DNA from: Panorpa germanica
Lineage: Eukaryota; Arthropoda; Insecta; Mecoptera; Panorpidae
Assembly: GCA_963678705.1 (NCBI GenBank)
Contig: OY783211.1
Span: 19,668,603 to 19,732,602 of the forward strand
Direction: 5' to 3'
DNA length: 64,000 nucleotides
The notes beneath the pieces were generated by a model that was not told the origin of the DNA, did no database searches, and saw nothing but the letters and a program-made list of their open reading frames with translations. Both the position numbers and the translations under genes were made by a program. This document shows positions 48,918 to 58,900 of this stretch, in pieces (the stretch's first letter is position 1; each line of letters opens with the position of its first letter).

Positions 48918-49665
48918 TGTTGTAAGTACGCATATGTCGCACTTACCTTTTATTTTTAATGATATTAAATGTTAATTATGTAATAGAATTATATTATGTA
49001 AACAGTTTTTGTATTAGTATTAAGATTGTAAAGAATAATTATTTAAGTTTAGCGCTTATAAATATTGTCTCTGGTTTGTGGAGATTAATATTGATTTAAT
49101 GCTGGTAATTCAGTATTGGCGTTCTGTGATGTGAAATAAATTATTATATATTAAATTGCACAAGACGCTGAAAGCCAGTCTTCTCCTGAGTCTCAAAGCA
49201 AGCATTACTATTCGCAACTTCGTACGTATTGAATAGTGAGCACATTTCAACTATTAATTAAATTATAACACTATAGAATTACATTTTGTTTTATATCTGT
49301 CATCTTCGTTAATCTAATAAAATACTATTGTAATTAAGTAAGCAGATATAATATTACAACGAATAAATGATATATTTTAATAAAAGTGTTTGTATTAATA
49401 GTAATAAAAAGATACTAATTGTTCAACCGTCGCATGTCGCAACGAGGTTACTTTAGACCGCTCAAGTATTCTCTAATTGCAACAATACACCGTCTGAACA
49501 AGAATCCTTATTAATCATCTTAAGAAAGATATTCGATTACTACTGTAATTGGTGTTGGAAGTCGTCAACTGAAGAATCTACTACCAGAAGCTAGCATCCC
49601 TGCAGAATGTACTAGTAAGCTGAGTAATCTCCTCCAGAACGACAATACGACACAATTTTACAACA
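48918..49665 (+). repeat. 5' LTR of the Gypsy element
   Basis: 748 bp, TG...CA ended, with an AATAAA-type signal near its middle. It matches the 3' LTR over its whole length as far as I can read. Confidence 0.95.
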
Positions 49666-50651
49666 TTGGTGTCAGGTGGGGTCTCGAAGAGATATTCCTA
49701 CACATAAATATCCAAGAGGTACGCCCAAAATTTTTTTCTATATATTCTACACCTGGATGCAGATCAATTATTCTGGATACCACTACGTCGATCGATTATT
49801 TCCAAGATTGCCGAAGAGTACGAGATAGAACGTCAATTCATCTGTATTTCACATAATTTTTCTACAAGTCCGGTGGATGTAAAACAACAGCCCGCTGAAC
49901 CAGAAAAAAAAAGAAATCTTTTGCCCCCAGCGAATGGATGGATGCTTCTAGAACAAATGGAATAATCTAAACTGATGTTAATCGTTTCCAGAACCCTGCA
50001 CACAGCTGTACATAGATCAAAATCGAAAGTTTTTTTTGTTAAGTATAATAAGACAGTATCTTTTTATCTTGTATACAATTATTATCATAAATTGATAATT
50101 GTATTTTTTTCTATTAGTAGCATCCTTGTAGTTCATTGAAGCTATTATTTTTTTAGTATTATATTCAATACTTTTGAATATTTGCTATAACCTATCTATT
50201 AGTAGCATCCTTGTAATTCATTGAAGCTATTATTTTTTAGTATTATATTCAATACTTTTGAATATTTGTTATAAAATAACAATTTTGTAGCATCATTGTT
50301 CAATATTTTTAGTATTATATCCAATACTTTTGAATATCTACTATAATATTTCCTATAATTGTTTCTACAATTATATTAATTCATGTTTAATATTTTTAGA
50401 ACATCTTTATGAACGAGAAAGAATTTTGAAAAGGAGAAGTAAAGAGCTGAAGCAGTTAGATAGCAGTCTGTTCAATCAGAGAGACTACCTTCCTGTTACA
50501 ACTGCGGTGTCTGAGCCCCATCGGAAATTTCCAGTGAGTTACTGTTTTCGCTAACAATTTTTCCTTGTCAGAATCCTATTTTTCGGAGAGTCGTTTATTG
50601 GTACAAAATAATCTTTAGTCTGTATATTATATATAACTTTAATTAAGTACT
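49666..50651 (+). other. Gypsy leader with primer-binding site and tandem repeats
   Basis: Directly after the LTR, TTGGTGTCAGGTGGGG begins with a TGG that would pair with a tRNA 3' CCA end, the usual primer-binding site. I cannot name the tRNA. At 50,111-50,346 there are three imperfect tandem units of ~86 bases, each with TAGCATC.TTG and TATAT.CAATACTTTTGAATAT. Confidence 0.7.
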
Positions 50652-53600
50652 ATGGCACCGAACGTTCATTCACTCACACTAGTTGAGAATACAATCAATC
50701 TAATTAATGAGTTTTCAAAAAATCTAGAAGTCCAATCAACATCCTTAACAATAGTTGAATTAAAAATCAAAAACTTAGACAAAGCTTGGGTTAAATATAG
50801 TAGTATCGTAGAAGCATTGCTTCCAACTCTAAAAAATGAAGAAGCTTCGGCTATCGTTAGTAAGTCTATGGAAGTTGAAAGTATTTATGACGACACTCTT
50901 ATTTACTTGTTGAATTATAAGCAAACATTTGAGAATGATACACATATTGTAGACGACTCAAAAAGTATAGATTCAATAAAAAATCTGAACTTAAGTCCAA
51001 TGCAACTAACCGTTTTTGATGGAGAATATATTAATTGGCAAAGTTTTATGGAATTATTTACAAATTTAATTCGTAATAATAGTAAACTATCAAGCATTGA
51101 AAAAATGCATTATTTAAAGTTAAATTTGTCAGGAGAACCACTCAAACTCATAAAGAATTATCCTTTAACAAATGATAATTACGAAATTGTTTGGAACATC
51201 CTTTGTAAACGTTATGATAACAAGGTAGCACTTATTGAAACCTGTTTAAACAATTTAATAAACTACAATGTTATACGTTTAGAGTCCGAAATCAATATCA
51301 AAAAACTACTAGATGAAATTAATGAATCGATTAGAGCATTAACCGAATTGGGGATATATTCTAATCATTCAGATTTTATGTTAATACATATTTTAAAGAC
51401 CAAATTAGATTTTAATTCGTCAAAGGAATGGGAAAACAGAAATAATTCTGAATTACCAACCTTAAATGAATTTACAGAGTTTCTGGAGAGACGGTGGCGC
51501 AATCTAGAAAGAAGAAGGCATATTAAAGTCAAAACATATCCAAGCGTTCCTAATTCTAATAGTAAACCAGTTTCAAGCAAGCAAATTCCTAATAAGGTCG
51601 AAACAAAAACTAAAAATTTGTTCTGTAACCATTGTAAGAAAAGTGGTCATACAGAAAAGTATTGTTTTATTAAGAAGGAAAATCTAGATACGGGTAACCC
51701 TATTGCTCAAGTTAATACTTGTAGGGAGGCCACAATTTTATCAGAACCTTCTACTTGTTGTGAAAGATCGAAACATCTTATATCTGATGGTTCTCAAGTA
51801 TCTTTTACTAACAAGACACAACACAATTCAAATAATGAATTATGTTTTTTTTATGATTTTGATGAGATCAATACGGGTAATTTAAAAAATAATAATGATA
51901 TTCTAAGTTTTGACAGTAAAAATAAAAATGTTAAGGCTAAGCAAACAGTTGACACTATCCAATTCAAGATGGTCGCAGCCAAAGCTAAAACCGTATCATT
52001 TTTATTAGATACTGGTTCTCAAATCTCCTTGATTAAACAAAATATTTTAAATAACAATGTCAGAATTAATAATAAATCTAAAATTCTATTGAAGGGTATT
52101 TCTGAAGGCACGCCTTATACCTTAGGTTCACTGAAAACTTCTATAATTTTAGATAGTAATAAGTCGAAACAAACTTTACAGGTTGTGTCAGAAAATTTCC
52201 CCATTAAACACGATGGAATTATAGGGTTAGATATTTTACGGAAACTAAATGCAGTAATTAATCTAAAAATGAACAGAGTACAATTCTCAGAATGTGGCAA
52301 AGTAATTGAGCTCCCACTTATAAATATAAACAATATCGTTTTACCAGCACGTACGAGGAAGATAATTCCTATGTCAGGTTCTACAGTAGGAGTTTGTGTA
52401 GCCAGGGAATTGTTACCTGAAGTTTTTTTAGCTAATGCATTAATCAAGCCCGTCAAAAATATTTTCTATATTTCAATAATAAATTCTTCAATAAAAAATA
52501 TAATACTTAGTAATTTCAAACCGAATATCATACCGATAGATCAATTTAGTATTTACCATTTTTCAAAATCAAGTCCTAACAACCGTAAGGAACTTTTATT
52601 AAACAATTTAAATCTTTCACATGTCAATTCAGAATTAGTAACAGAATTAATAGAAATCTGTGACAGCTTTAATGACATATTTTTTTTACCGGGAGACAAG
52701 TTATCTTGTACGAGCGCATTAAGTCATAAGATAAAGATTAATTCTTCTAAACCCGTTAACGTTAAACCGTATCGATTGCCCCATGCGCAAAAAGAGATTG
52801 TGGAAAAGCATATTCAGGAACTGTTGGTCAACAACATAATTGAAGAAAGCGACTCACCCTATAACGCACCTTTATTAGTAGTACCAAAAAAACCAGATGC
52901 GTTAGGTAATAAACAATTCCGCGTAGTAGTCGATTTCCGTAAACTTAACGAGCAGACAACAAGTGACGCCTATCCTTTGCCTCTTATACATGATATACTG
53001 GACCAACTTAGTGGTGCAAAATTTTTCTCTACCCTTGACTTAGCAAGCGGTTTTCACCAGGTCCCTATGCTTCCCGAAGATAAAGAGAAAACAGCATTTA
53101 GTGCGAACTTTAAACACTATCAATTTGTAAGAATGCCATTCGGACTTAAAGGAGCCCCCCCCATGTTTCAGAGACTTATGTCTCACGTTCTCACAGGTTT
53201 GCAAGGAATAGATTGCTTAATCTATCTGGACGATGTAGTCATTTTTGGAAAAAACATTTCTGAGCACAACCAAAGATTAAAAAACGTTTTTTCTAAATTA
53301 CGGGAACATAATTTGAAGCTCCAACCATCCAAATGTAACTTTCTACATAAAGATTTGATTTATTTAGGTCACGTTATTAATGAAACAGGTATTCTACCAG
53401 ATCCTTCTAAAGTAGAAGCAATAAAGAATTTCCCCATTCCAAACAGTCCTAAACAAATTAAAACATTTTTGGGTATGTCTGGTTATTATCGCCGACATAT
53501 ACCGCATTACGCAGAGATAGCCAAACCACTATATAATGCAGCAAACAGTAATGTTAAAGTATTAGAATGGTCAGACCAATGCGACGAATCATTTAAAACT

Positions 53601-55601
53601 TTAAAAAATAAATTAACCATATCACCTGTTTTGCAATACCCGGACTTTAGTAAAAATTTCGTTGTAACCACGGATGCAAGTAAATATGCTATAGGTGCAG
53701 TCCTTTCACAAGGTACTATTAAGGAAAGCCACCCAATAGCATATGCTTCAAGAACTCTAAATAAGGCACAACAAAATTACACAACTACTGAACGTGAGTT
53801 ATTAGCAGTAGTATGGGCTGTGGCTCATTTTAGACCCTATCTCTATGGAAAGTTTTTTAGTATCGTAACAGACCATCAAGCCTTGACTTGGTTAATGAGT
53901 ATTAAGGACCCGAGTTCTAGACTTATGCGTTGGCGGATAAAACTAGAGGAATATAATTACGAAGTAATATATAGACCAGGTAGTTCGATTCCACACGTAG
54001 ATGCCCTAAGTCGCGTATACTCACTTCAGGTTGAAACAATGGATGTCACATACGAAAATTATTTAGAAATAATTAAAAATAAAATTATCATAAACAATAA
54101 AGTAATTGAACATGATAAAAGTTTATATGACGCACCGACGTCATTTTCATTAGTAGATTTTGTATCAAAAGATTTTAAAAATTCAATTGGAAATTCTCCT
54201 GAATTAATCAATAAATTTAGTAGTATCAATGCATTTCTAATACAAGAAAAAGAAGTATCAGAAATTGCATATGTTGAAATTGATACTAGATTTATTATCT
54301 GTTTAATAATTAAGGAATTTCATTTTAATCTACCAAATTATAAAGAAATATTTTTGGCATTAGTGAATCTGAAAAACTTTTGTACTTTACACAAAATTAC
54401 TAACATAGCTATGAACAGGTTCGAGTCTGAACTAAGTAAATTAGATTTTGCCCAGTTACGAACTATGATCAGACATATCTTTGATAAAACAAATATAATA
54501 GTACACATTTATAATGACAATATACTTAAAATTAGTGACCCTGAGTTAATAAACAATGTAATTTCGGAATTTCATGTTAATCCCACAGCAGGCCACTTAG
54601 GAGTTTCTAAAACAATTAAACGATTAAAATCACACTTTAAATTTCCAAGTATGATTAGAAAAGTTAAAAATTTTATTAGACAATGTGTATCATGTCAAAA
54701 GAATAAAGTGTGCAAATTAAATAAATGCCCATTAACAATTACATCGACTTCGAAACATAGTTTCGAAAGGTTGGCTTTGGACATAGTATATCTTCCCAAG
54801 AAAGACGACAACGACAAATACAAATACTTACTAACAATACAGGATGACCTTACTAAATTTACGGAAGCTATTCCTATTATAAACCAGGAGGCAAATACTG
54901 TCGCGAAAGCATTAGTAACTAACGTTATTTGTAGGTACGGAGTTCCTAATATGATCTTAACAGACCAAGGAACAAATTTCATGTCAAAAATTTTTAAAGA
55001 TATATGCAAATTGTTAAAAATTAAACAATTAAAAACAACAGCATTTAGACCAGCAACCAACGGTGCCTTAGAAAGAGTTCATAGAACCCTTGCCGAGTAT
55101 CTAAGGAATTTTTGTAAAAAGCAGGATGATTGGATAAATTGGATTCCCTATGCAATGTTCGTGTATAACACAACTCCGCATACAGCGACCGGTTTTACTC
55201 CTTTCGAACTAATTTATGGACATAAGGCAAATCTGCCTTCAATTTTTTATAAAGAACCAATTGAGGTAAATACTTATAATAATTTTATAGTAGAACTCAA
55301 ACACAGGTTACAAGTAGCGAGGGAACTTGCTATAAATAACTTGGTTAAAAGCAAAGAAAAAACAAAATTATATTTTGATAAAAGGGTCAATTCTCTTTTC
55401 ACACCTAAAGTAAACGAACTAGTTTTATTAAGAAATGAACAGTTACCAACTAAAGGACAGTCAAAAAAACTTTTACCCTTATACGTAGGACCGTATAAAG
55501 TTACTAAAATTATATCCCCTGTTAATACAGAAATACTAATTGGTAAAAAACATACGGTAGTTCATAATAATAGGTTGAAGAGATTTTGTACCAATGAATA
55601 A
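50652..55601 (+). CDS. Gypsy gag-pol polyprotein (1,649 residues)
   Basis: Element-encoded, one continuous frame. About residues 110-265 resemble the DUF1759 type of Gag (LTVFDGEYINWQSFMELF, MHYLKLNLSGEPLKLI). A zinc knuckle CNHCKKSGHTEKYC lies near residue 325, the aspartic protease motif LLDTGSQ near 450, reverse transcriptase with FSTLDLASGFHQ and YLDDVVIFG (near 857), and RNase H with TTDASKYAIGAVLSQ (near 1,005). Integrase follows with an H-H-C-C zinc region (near 1,308-1,345) and a D-D-E core (DIVYLP near 1,377, LTDQGTNF near 1,436). The pol part is Ty3/Gypsy (17.6/297/412-like). DUF1759 Gag is best known from BEL/Pao elements, so the pairing is unusual. No env domain. Gag and Pol in a single frame also differs from the usual shifted arrangement of this clade. 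Confidence 0.93.
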   Translation: MAPNVHSLTLVENTINLINEFSKNLEVQSTSLTIVELKIKNLDKAWVKYSSIVEALLPTLKNEEASAIVSKSMEVESIYDDTLIYLLNYKQTFENDTHIVDDSKSIDSIKNLNLSPMQLTVFDGEYINWQSFMELFTNLIRNNSKLSSIEKMHYLKLNLSGEPLKLIKNYPLTNDNYEIVWNILCKRYDNKVALIETCLNNLINYNVIRLESEINIKKLLDEINESIRALTELGIYSNHSDFMLIHILKTKLDFNSSKEWENRNNSELPTLNEFTEFLERRWRNLERRRHIKVKTYPSVPNSNSKPVSSKQIPNKVETKTKNLFCNHCKKSGHTEKYCFIKKENLDTGNPIAQVNTCREATILSEPSTCCERSKHLISDGSQVSFTNKTQHNSNNELCFFYDFDEINTGNLKNNNDILSFDSKNKNVKAKQTVDTIQFKMVAAKAKTVSFLLDTGSQISLIKQNILNNNVRINNKSKILLKGISEGTPYTLGSLKTSIILDSNKSKQTLQVVSENFPIKHDGIIGLDILRKLNAVINLKMNRVQFSECGKVIELPLININNIVLPARTRKIIPMSGSTVGVCVARELLPEVFLANALIKPVKNIFYISIINSSIKNIILSNFKPNIIPIDQFSIYHFSKSSPNNRKELLLNNLNLSHVNSELVTELIEICDSFNDIFFLPGDKLSCTSALSHKIKINSSKPVNVKPYRLPHAQKEIVEKHIQELLVNNIIEESDSPYNAPLLVVPKKPDALGNKQFRVVVDFRKLNEQTTSDAYPLPLIHDILDQLSGAKFFSTLDLASGFHQVPMLPEDKEKTAFSANFKHYQFVRMPFGLKGAPPMFQRLMSHVLTGLQGIDCLIYLDDVVIFGKNISEHNQRLKNVFSKLREHNLKLQPSKCNFLHKDLIYLGHVINETGILPDPSKVEAIKNFPIPNSPKQIKTFLGMSGYYRRHIPHYAEIAKPLYNAANSNVKVLEWSDQCDESFKTLKNKLTISPVLQYPDFSKNFVVTTDASKYAIGAVLSQGTIKESHPIAYASRTLNKAQQNYTTTERELLAVVWAVAHFRPYLYGKFFSIVTDHQALTWLMSIKDPSSRLMRWRIKLEEYNYEVIYRPGSSIPHVDALSRVYSLQVETMDVTYENYLEIIKNKIIINNKVIEHDKSLYDAPTSFSLVDFVSKDFKNSIGNSPELINKFSSINAFLIQEKEVSEIAYVEIDTRFIICLIIKEFHFNLPNYKEIFLALVNLKNFCTLHKITNIAMNRFESELSKLDFAQLRTMIRHIFDKTNIIVHIYNDNILKISDPELINNVISEFHVNPTAGHLGVSKTIKRLKSHFKFPSMIRKVKNFIRQCVSCQKNKVCKLNKCPLTITSTSKHSFERLALDIVYLPKKDDNDKYKYLLTIQDDLTKFTEAIPIINQEANTVAKALVTNVICRYGVPNMILTDQGTNFMSKIFKDICKLLKIKQLKTTAFRPATNGALERVHRTLAEYLRNFCKKQDDWINWIPYAMFVYNTTPHTATGFTPFELIYGHKANLPSIFYKEPIEVNTYNNFIVELKHRLQVARELAINNLVKSKEKTKLYFDKRVNSLFTPKVNELVLLRNEQLPTKGQSKKLLPLYVGPYKVTKIISPVNTEILIGKKHTVVHNNRLKRFCTNE

Positions 55602-55886
55602 AAACTTGACGAATGAAATGGATTTTGTCAGGGATGATTGTTTTGTGGAGCAGTGTTAACTCTATACGATGGGATCAGAATCGTTGTCGACACTTTGCTT
55701 CTCTTTTTGTTTTTTTCTAGAATTGTAACTCGTATATTTTGTTTTTATACGTGTCCCTTTTTTTTTGAAAGGGGGTGTTGTGATATGTACGACATCTCCC
55801 CTATCACAATTTTTCCTTTTTCTTTTCCTTAGAGCAGAAACGCATATGTTTTGTTTTATATGCGTTCCTTTTCTTTGGTTGAGGAG
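55602..55886 (+). other. Gypsy 3' untranslated segment
   Basis: Between the pol stop and the 3' LTR. T-rich with GAAAGGGGGTG near 55,767 and a purine stretch GAGGAG just before the LTR, a plausible but weak polypurine tract. No env frame. Confidence 0.7.
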
Positions 55887-56634
55887 TGTTGTAAGTACGC
55901 ATATGTCGCACTTACCTTTTATTTTTAATGATATTAAATGTTAATTATGTAATAGAATTATATTATGTAAACAGTTTTTGTATTAGTATTAAGATTGTAA
56001 AGAATAATTATTTAAGTTTAGCGCTTATAAATATTGTCTCTGGTTTGTGGAGATTAATATTGATTTAATGCTGGTAATTCAGTATTGGCGTTCTGTGATG
56101 TGAAATAAATTATTATATATTAAATTGCACAAGACGCTGAAAGCCAGTCTTCTCCTGAGTCTCAAAGCAAGCATTACTATTCGCAACTTCGTACGTATTG
56201 AATAGTGAGCACATTTCAACTATTAATTAAATTATAACACTATAGAATTACATTTTGTTTTATATCTGTCATCTTCGTTAATCTAATAAAATACTATTGT
56301 AATTAAGTAAGCAGATATAATATTACAACGAATAAATGATATATTTTAATAAAAGTGTTTGTATTAATAGTAATAAAAAGATACTAATTGTTCAACCGTC
56401 GCATGTCGCAACGAGGTTACTTTAGACCGCTCAAGTATTCTCTAATTGCAACAATACACCGTCTGAACAAGAATCCTTATTAATCATCTTAAGAAAGATA
56501 TTCGATTACTACTGTAATTGGTGTTGGAAGTCGTCAACTGAAGAATCTACTACCAGAAGCTAGCATCCCTGCAGAATGTACTAGTAAGCTGAGTAATCTC
56601 CTCCAGAACGACAATACGACACAATTTTACAACA
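55887..56634 (+). repeat. 3' LTR of the Gypsy element
   Basis: 748 bp, same sequence as the 5' LTR by eye; followed by the target duplication CTAT. Confidence 0.95.
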
Positions 56635-56638
56635 CTAT

Positions 56639-58227
56639 TGTATAATAGACAGATAGACATTCCTTAACAACGTGGGGTCAAATGGCGTAACGACTTCATG
56701 ATTGATCTTGATTACAAAATAACTTTGAAGTTAAAAAAATGTTTGTTTGAAATACCTTAAATAAATGACCGCGGTGAAAGTTTTAAACCATTTTAAATTT
56801 ACTATTTATTTTTAGAAGTTTTAGTAGTTGATAATAAAATGTCAGATTTAATGCTCATTTCAAAATGGCGGTGATGATATTCAACACATGGACAGATGCG
56901 TATTGTTAACAAAATGTAAATATATAGTTTTGTCTCGAACGTCATAATTGTGTTATTGTAAAAATAAACAAATACTTTTAAAGTTTTTCATAAATCAACT
57001 TATTTATGCAATAAATAGAAAAATAAGCAAACATCATTATTTAAGGTGAATATTATTTACCTTGGCTATGGGAGCCCACAGAAAATTTAACTTTAAATTT
57101 AGAGTGCTGGTGTGAAACAACCACATTCCATTTTACTCACGTGATATTTGCCACAGATTCCATTCCGATTTGTATATGTTTGGAAATGGAGTGAAGTGAA
57201 GCAGACAGATGAAAAGGAGTAAAAATGCAGATTATTGCGTGCTACTCTTAAACCAGCAGAGTACGTGTACATTTATATGATTCAATGTGTTATAGAATTA
57301 CGGATTTTCGCAGTGCAAGGAACGTTTAAATCATTTTTTTATCCATTTTTTTTTTGACAAAGTACAAAGCAAATTAGGTATTGACTAAGAAAGCTCGCTG
57401 CACTCTGAAAATAAATAAGCCATAAGCCACATTTCCTATAAAAAGATGTAAAAGTATTTGTTTGTGTGCATTTGCGCTTATTCGCAATATCTGGACCCAG
57501 CGTTATAAAGATTAGAGTGCATGCGCAGTGTAGCATAGACTAGCTGCTGGTAAGGAGTACTAGGAGCTATTATCACATGTATCTTTGTGTTTGAGTGTGT
57601 GTGTGTCTTTGTAGCAAATTTGTATAAAAGTACATTGTCTCTAGCAGTGAGTTAAAGCTCTAGTAATTTCATCACATCTCACGATTCAGCACAAGACGAG
57701 GAGGAAGAGGATGAAAACGAATAAAGAGCGTAGTAAGTTTACATAAATAGCGCTGGTTTCGCCATTTTAATATAACAGAATGAATTCAGCTGTTTTAAAA
57801 GAAATGAACATTATATATCCTCCAGCACATCCTCAACGATCAGGATATCAGGATACTTCTGGCTAAACATCACAGTTTAACTACAAATAGAAAGTTATCA
57901 GATTGTAAGGATCGGGCGGAGCATTGTTACAGCGTAAGGAAGGCATTGGGAAGAGTGTCAGTTCCGCTTCAATGCAAACGCAATATCCGGCAAGTACATG
58001 CACTGAGAGAACATCGTTTAAAAACTTTTCTTATTTTCTGGAAATAATTTTATACTCCTATATTGTATATTGTTTATTTTACATTATTGTTTAGTTTTGC
58101 TGTTGTGTTTATATTCGATCATTTTATTTACAAAATATAAAAAGTGTATACGCCATAGGCTGTTGCCAATGGTTATTACCCTCTAACTGGAGTAATGTAG
58201 ACTACATATGAAGGTGTCATTTTAGTT
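56639..58227. other. non-genic, one promoter-like site
   Basis: No gene that I can support; see the candidate promoter at 57,623. Includes a short GT-rich run at about 57,594-57,606. Confidence 0.45.
57623..57733 (+). promoter_or_regulatory. weak candidate core promoter with first exon
   Basis: TATAAAAG (57,623-57,630) is followed 22-30 bases later by TAGCAGTGAGT, which partly fits an insect initiator. An ATG at 57,711 sits in the purine-rich context GGAAGAGGATGAAAACG and its frame runs seven codons into GCGTA|GTAAGTTT, an ideal donor at 57,733. Spacing is that of a first exon with a short 5' UTR. I find no coding exon downstream that continues it, so this stays a pointer. Confidence 0.25.
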
Positions 58228-58229
58228 TA

Positions 58230-58898
58230 GGGCTTCACACGAGACGAGATAAGGCGGGCCTTTCAAACTTCTCGCCTCGTTCTCGTTAGTTTAGAAAAAA
58301 ATAGATGTCGTTTTAGTCTCGGTACCTACTCGTTATTGTGAGAACTCACTCCTAAGATAGTCCTAAACAAAGTAATATTATTTCGGCTAATTATTTTTTT
58401 TCGCTGTTTTCAACTTACAACTGGTTCAATTTCACTTAATGCATCATCACTTTTATCTAATCTCTGCCTTTTTCTCAGGTTGACACTACTAACACCTACG
58501 CTCAACGACATTTTTGCGGCAACTAAAAGTGAAATGTCTTCAAACAATCGCATTGTAAATAATTTATATTCACATTTATTTATTACTTAAAACATTCGTT
58601 TCCGATCGGCTACAAAATGTTGTAAAAGACAAAATTAGAAAACAAAATATTTAACAGATGTGTGATTACCAGATTTTATATTTCGTAAATTTACGACGTA
58701 ACCTTTTTTGTAATAAAAAAAAGTTGAACGTTTATGTTGCGATTAGTTTATTTTTCTAGCAATTTTTTTTTGACATAACGTCAACGAGACCAGAAATGAG
58801 ACTCTCGGGTTTCTCCGTATGTGGCTCGGTACCGTCTCAATAGTTTTCAGAAATGTCTCGTTTCGTTTCGAGGAAAGTCTCGTGCTCGTGTGAAGTCC
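58230..58898. mobile_element. MITE, GGGCTTCACACGAG family
   Basis: 669 bp with inverted ends GGGCTTCACACGAG(ACGAGA) and CTCGTGTGAAGTCC, flanked by TA on both sides (58,228-58,229 and 58,899-58,900). Subterminal GAGACGAGA/TCTCGTTTCG words are abundant. No ORF. The core TTCACAC resembles the GCCGGTTTCACACC family at 38.4 and 41.8 kb, suggesting related transposase specificity (inference). Confidence 0.75.
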
Positions 58899-58900
58899 TA

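Larger units (their letters stand above)
48918..56634 (+). mobile_element. Ty3/Gypsy LTR retrotransposon, looks whole
   Basis: 7,717 bp: 748-bp LTR, leader with primer-binding site, one long gag-pol frame, short 3' untranslated part, 748-bp LTR. LTRs start TGTTG and end CAACA. A 4-bp target duplication CTAT flanks it (48,914-48,917 and 56,635-56,638). Pol order is protease, reverse transcriptase, RNase H, integrase, which places it in Ty3/Gypsy. No env-like frame follows pol. I see no difference between the two LTRs by eye, so the insertion is very young. There is no sign of nested insertions. Confidence 0.95.

Noticed and set aside
54695-55060. 121-codon minus-strand frame
   Set aside because: It is a shadow of the integrase-coding region of the Gypsy element.
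55638-55832. Short frame after pol considered as an env remnant
   Set aside because: It is only 64 codons, T-rich, without signal peptide plus cleavage site or a fusion-like domain; the element appears to lack env.
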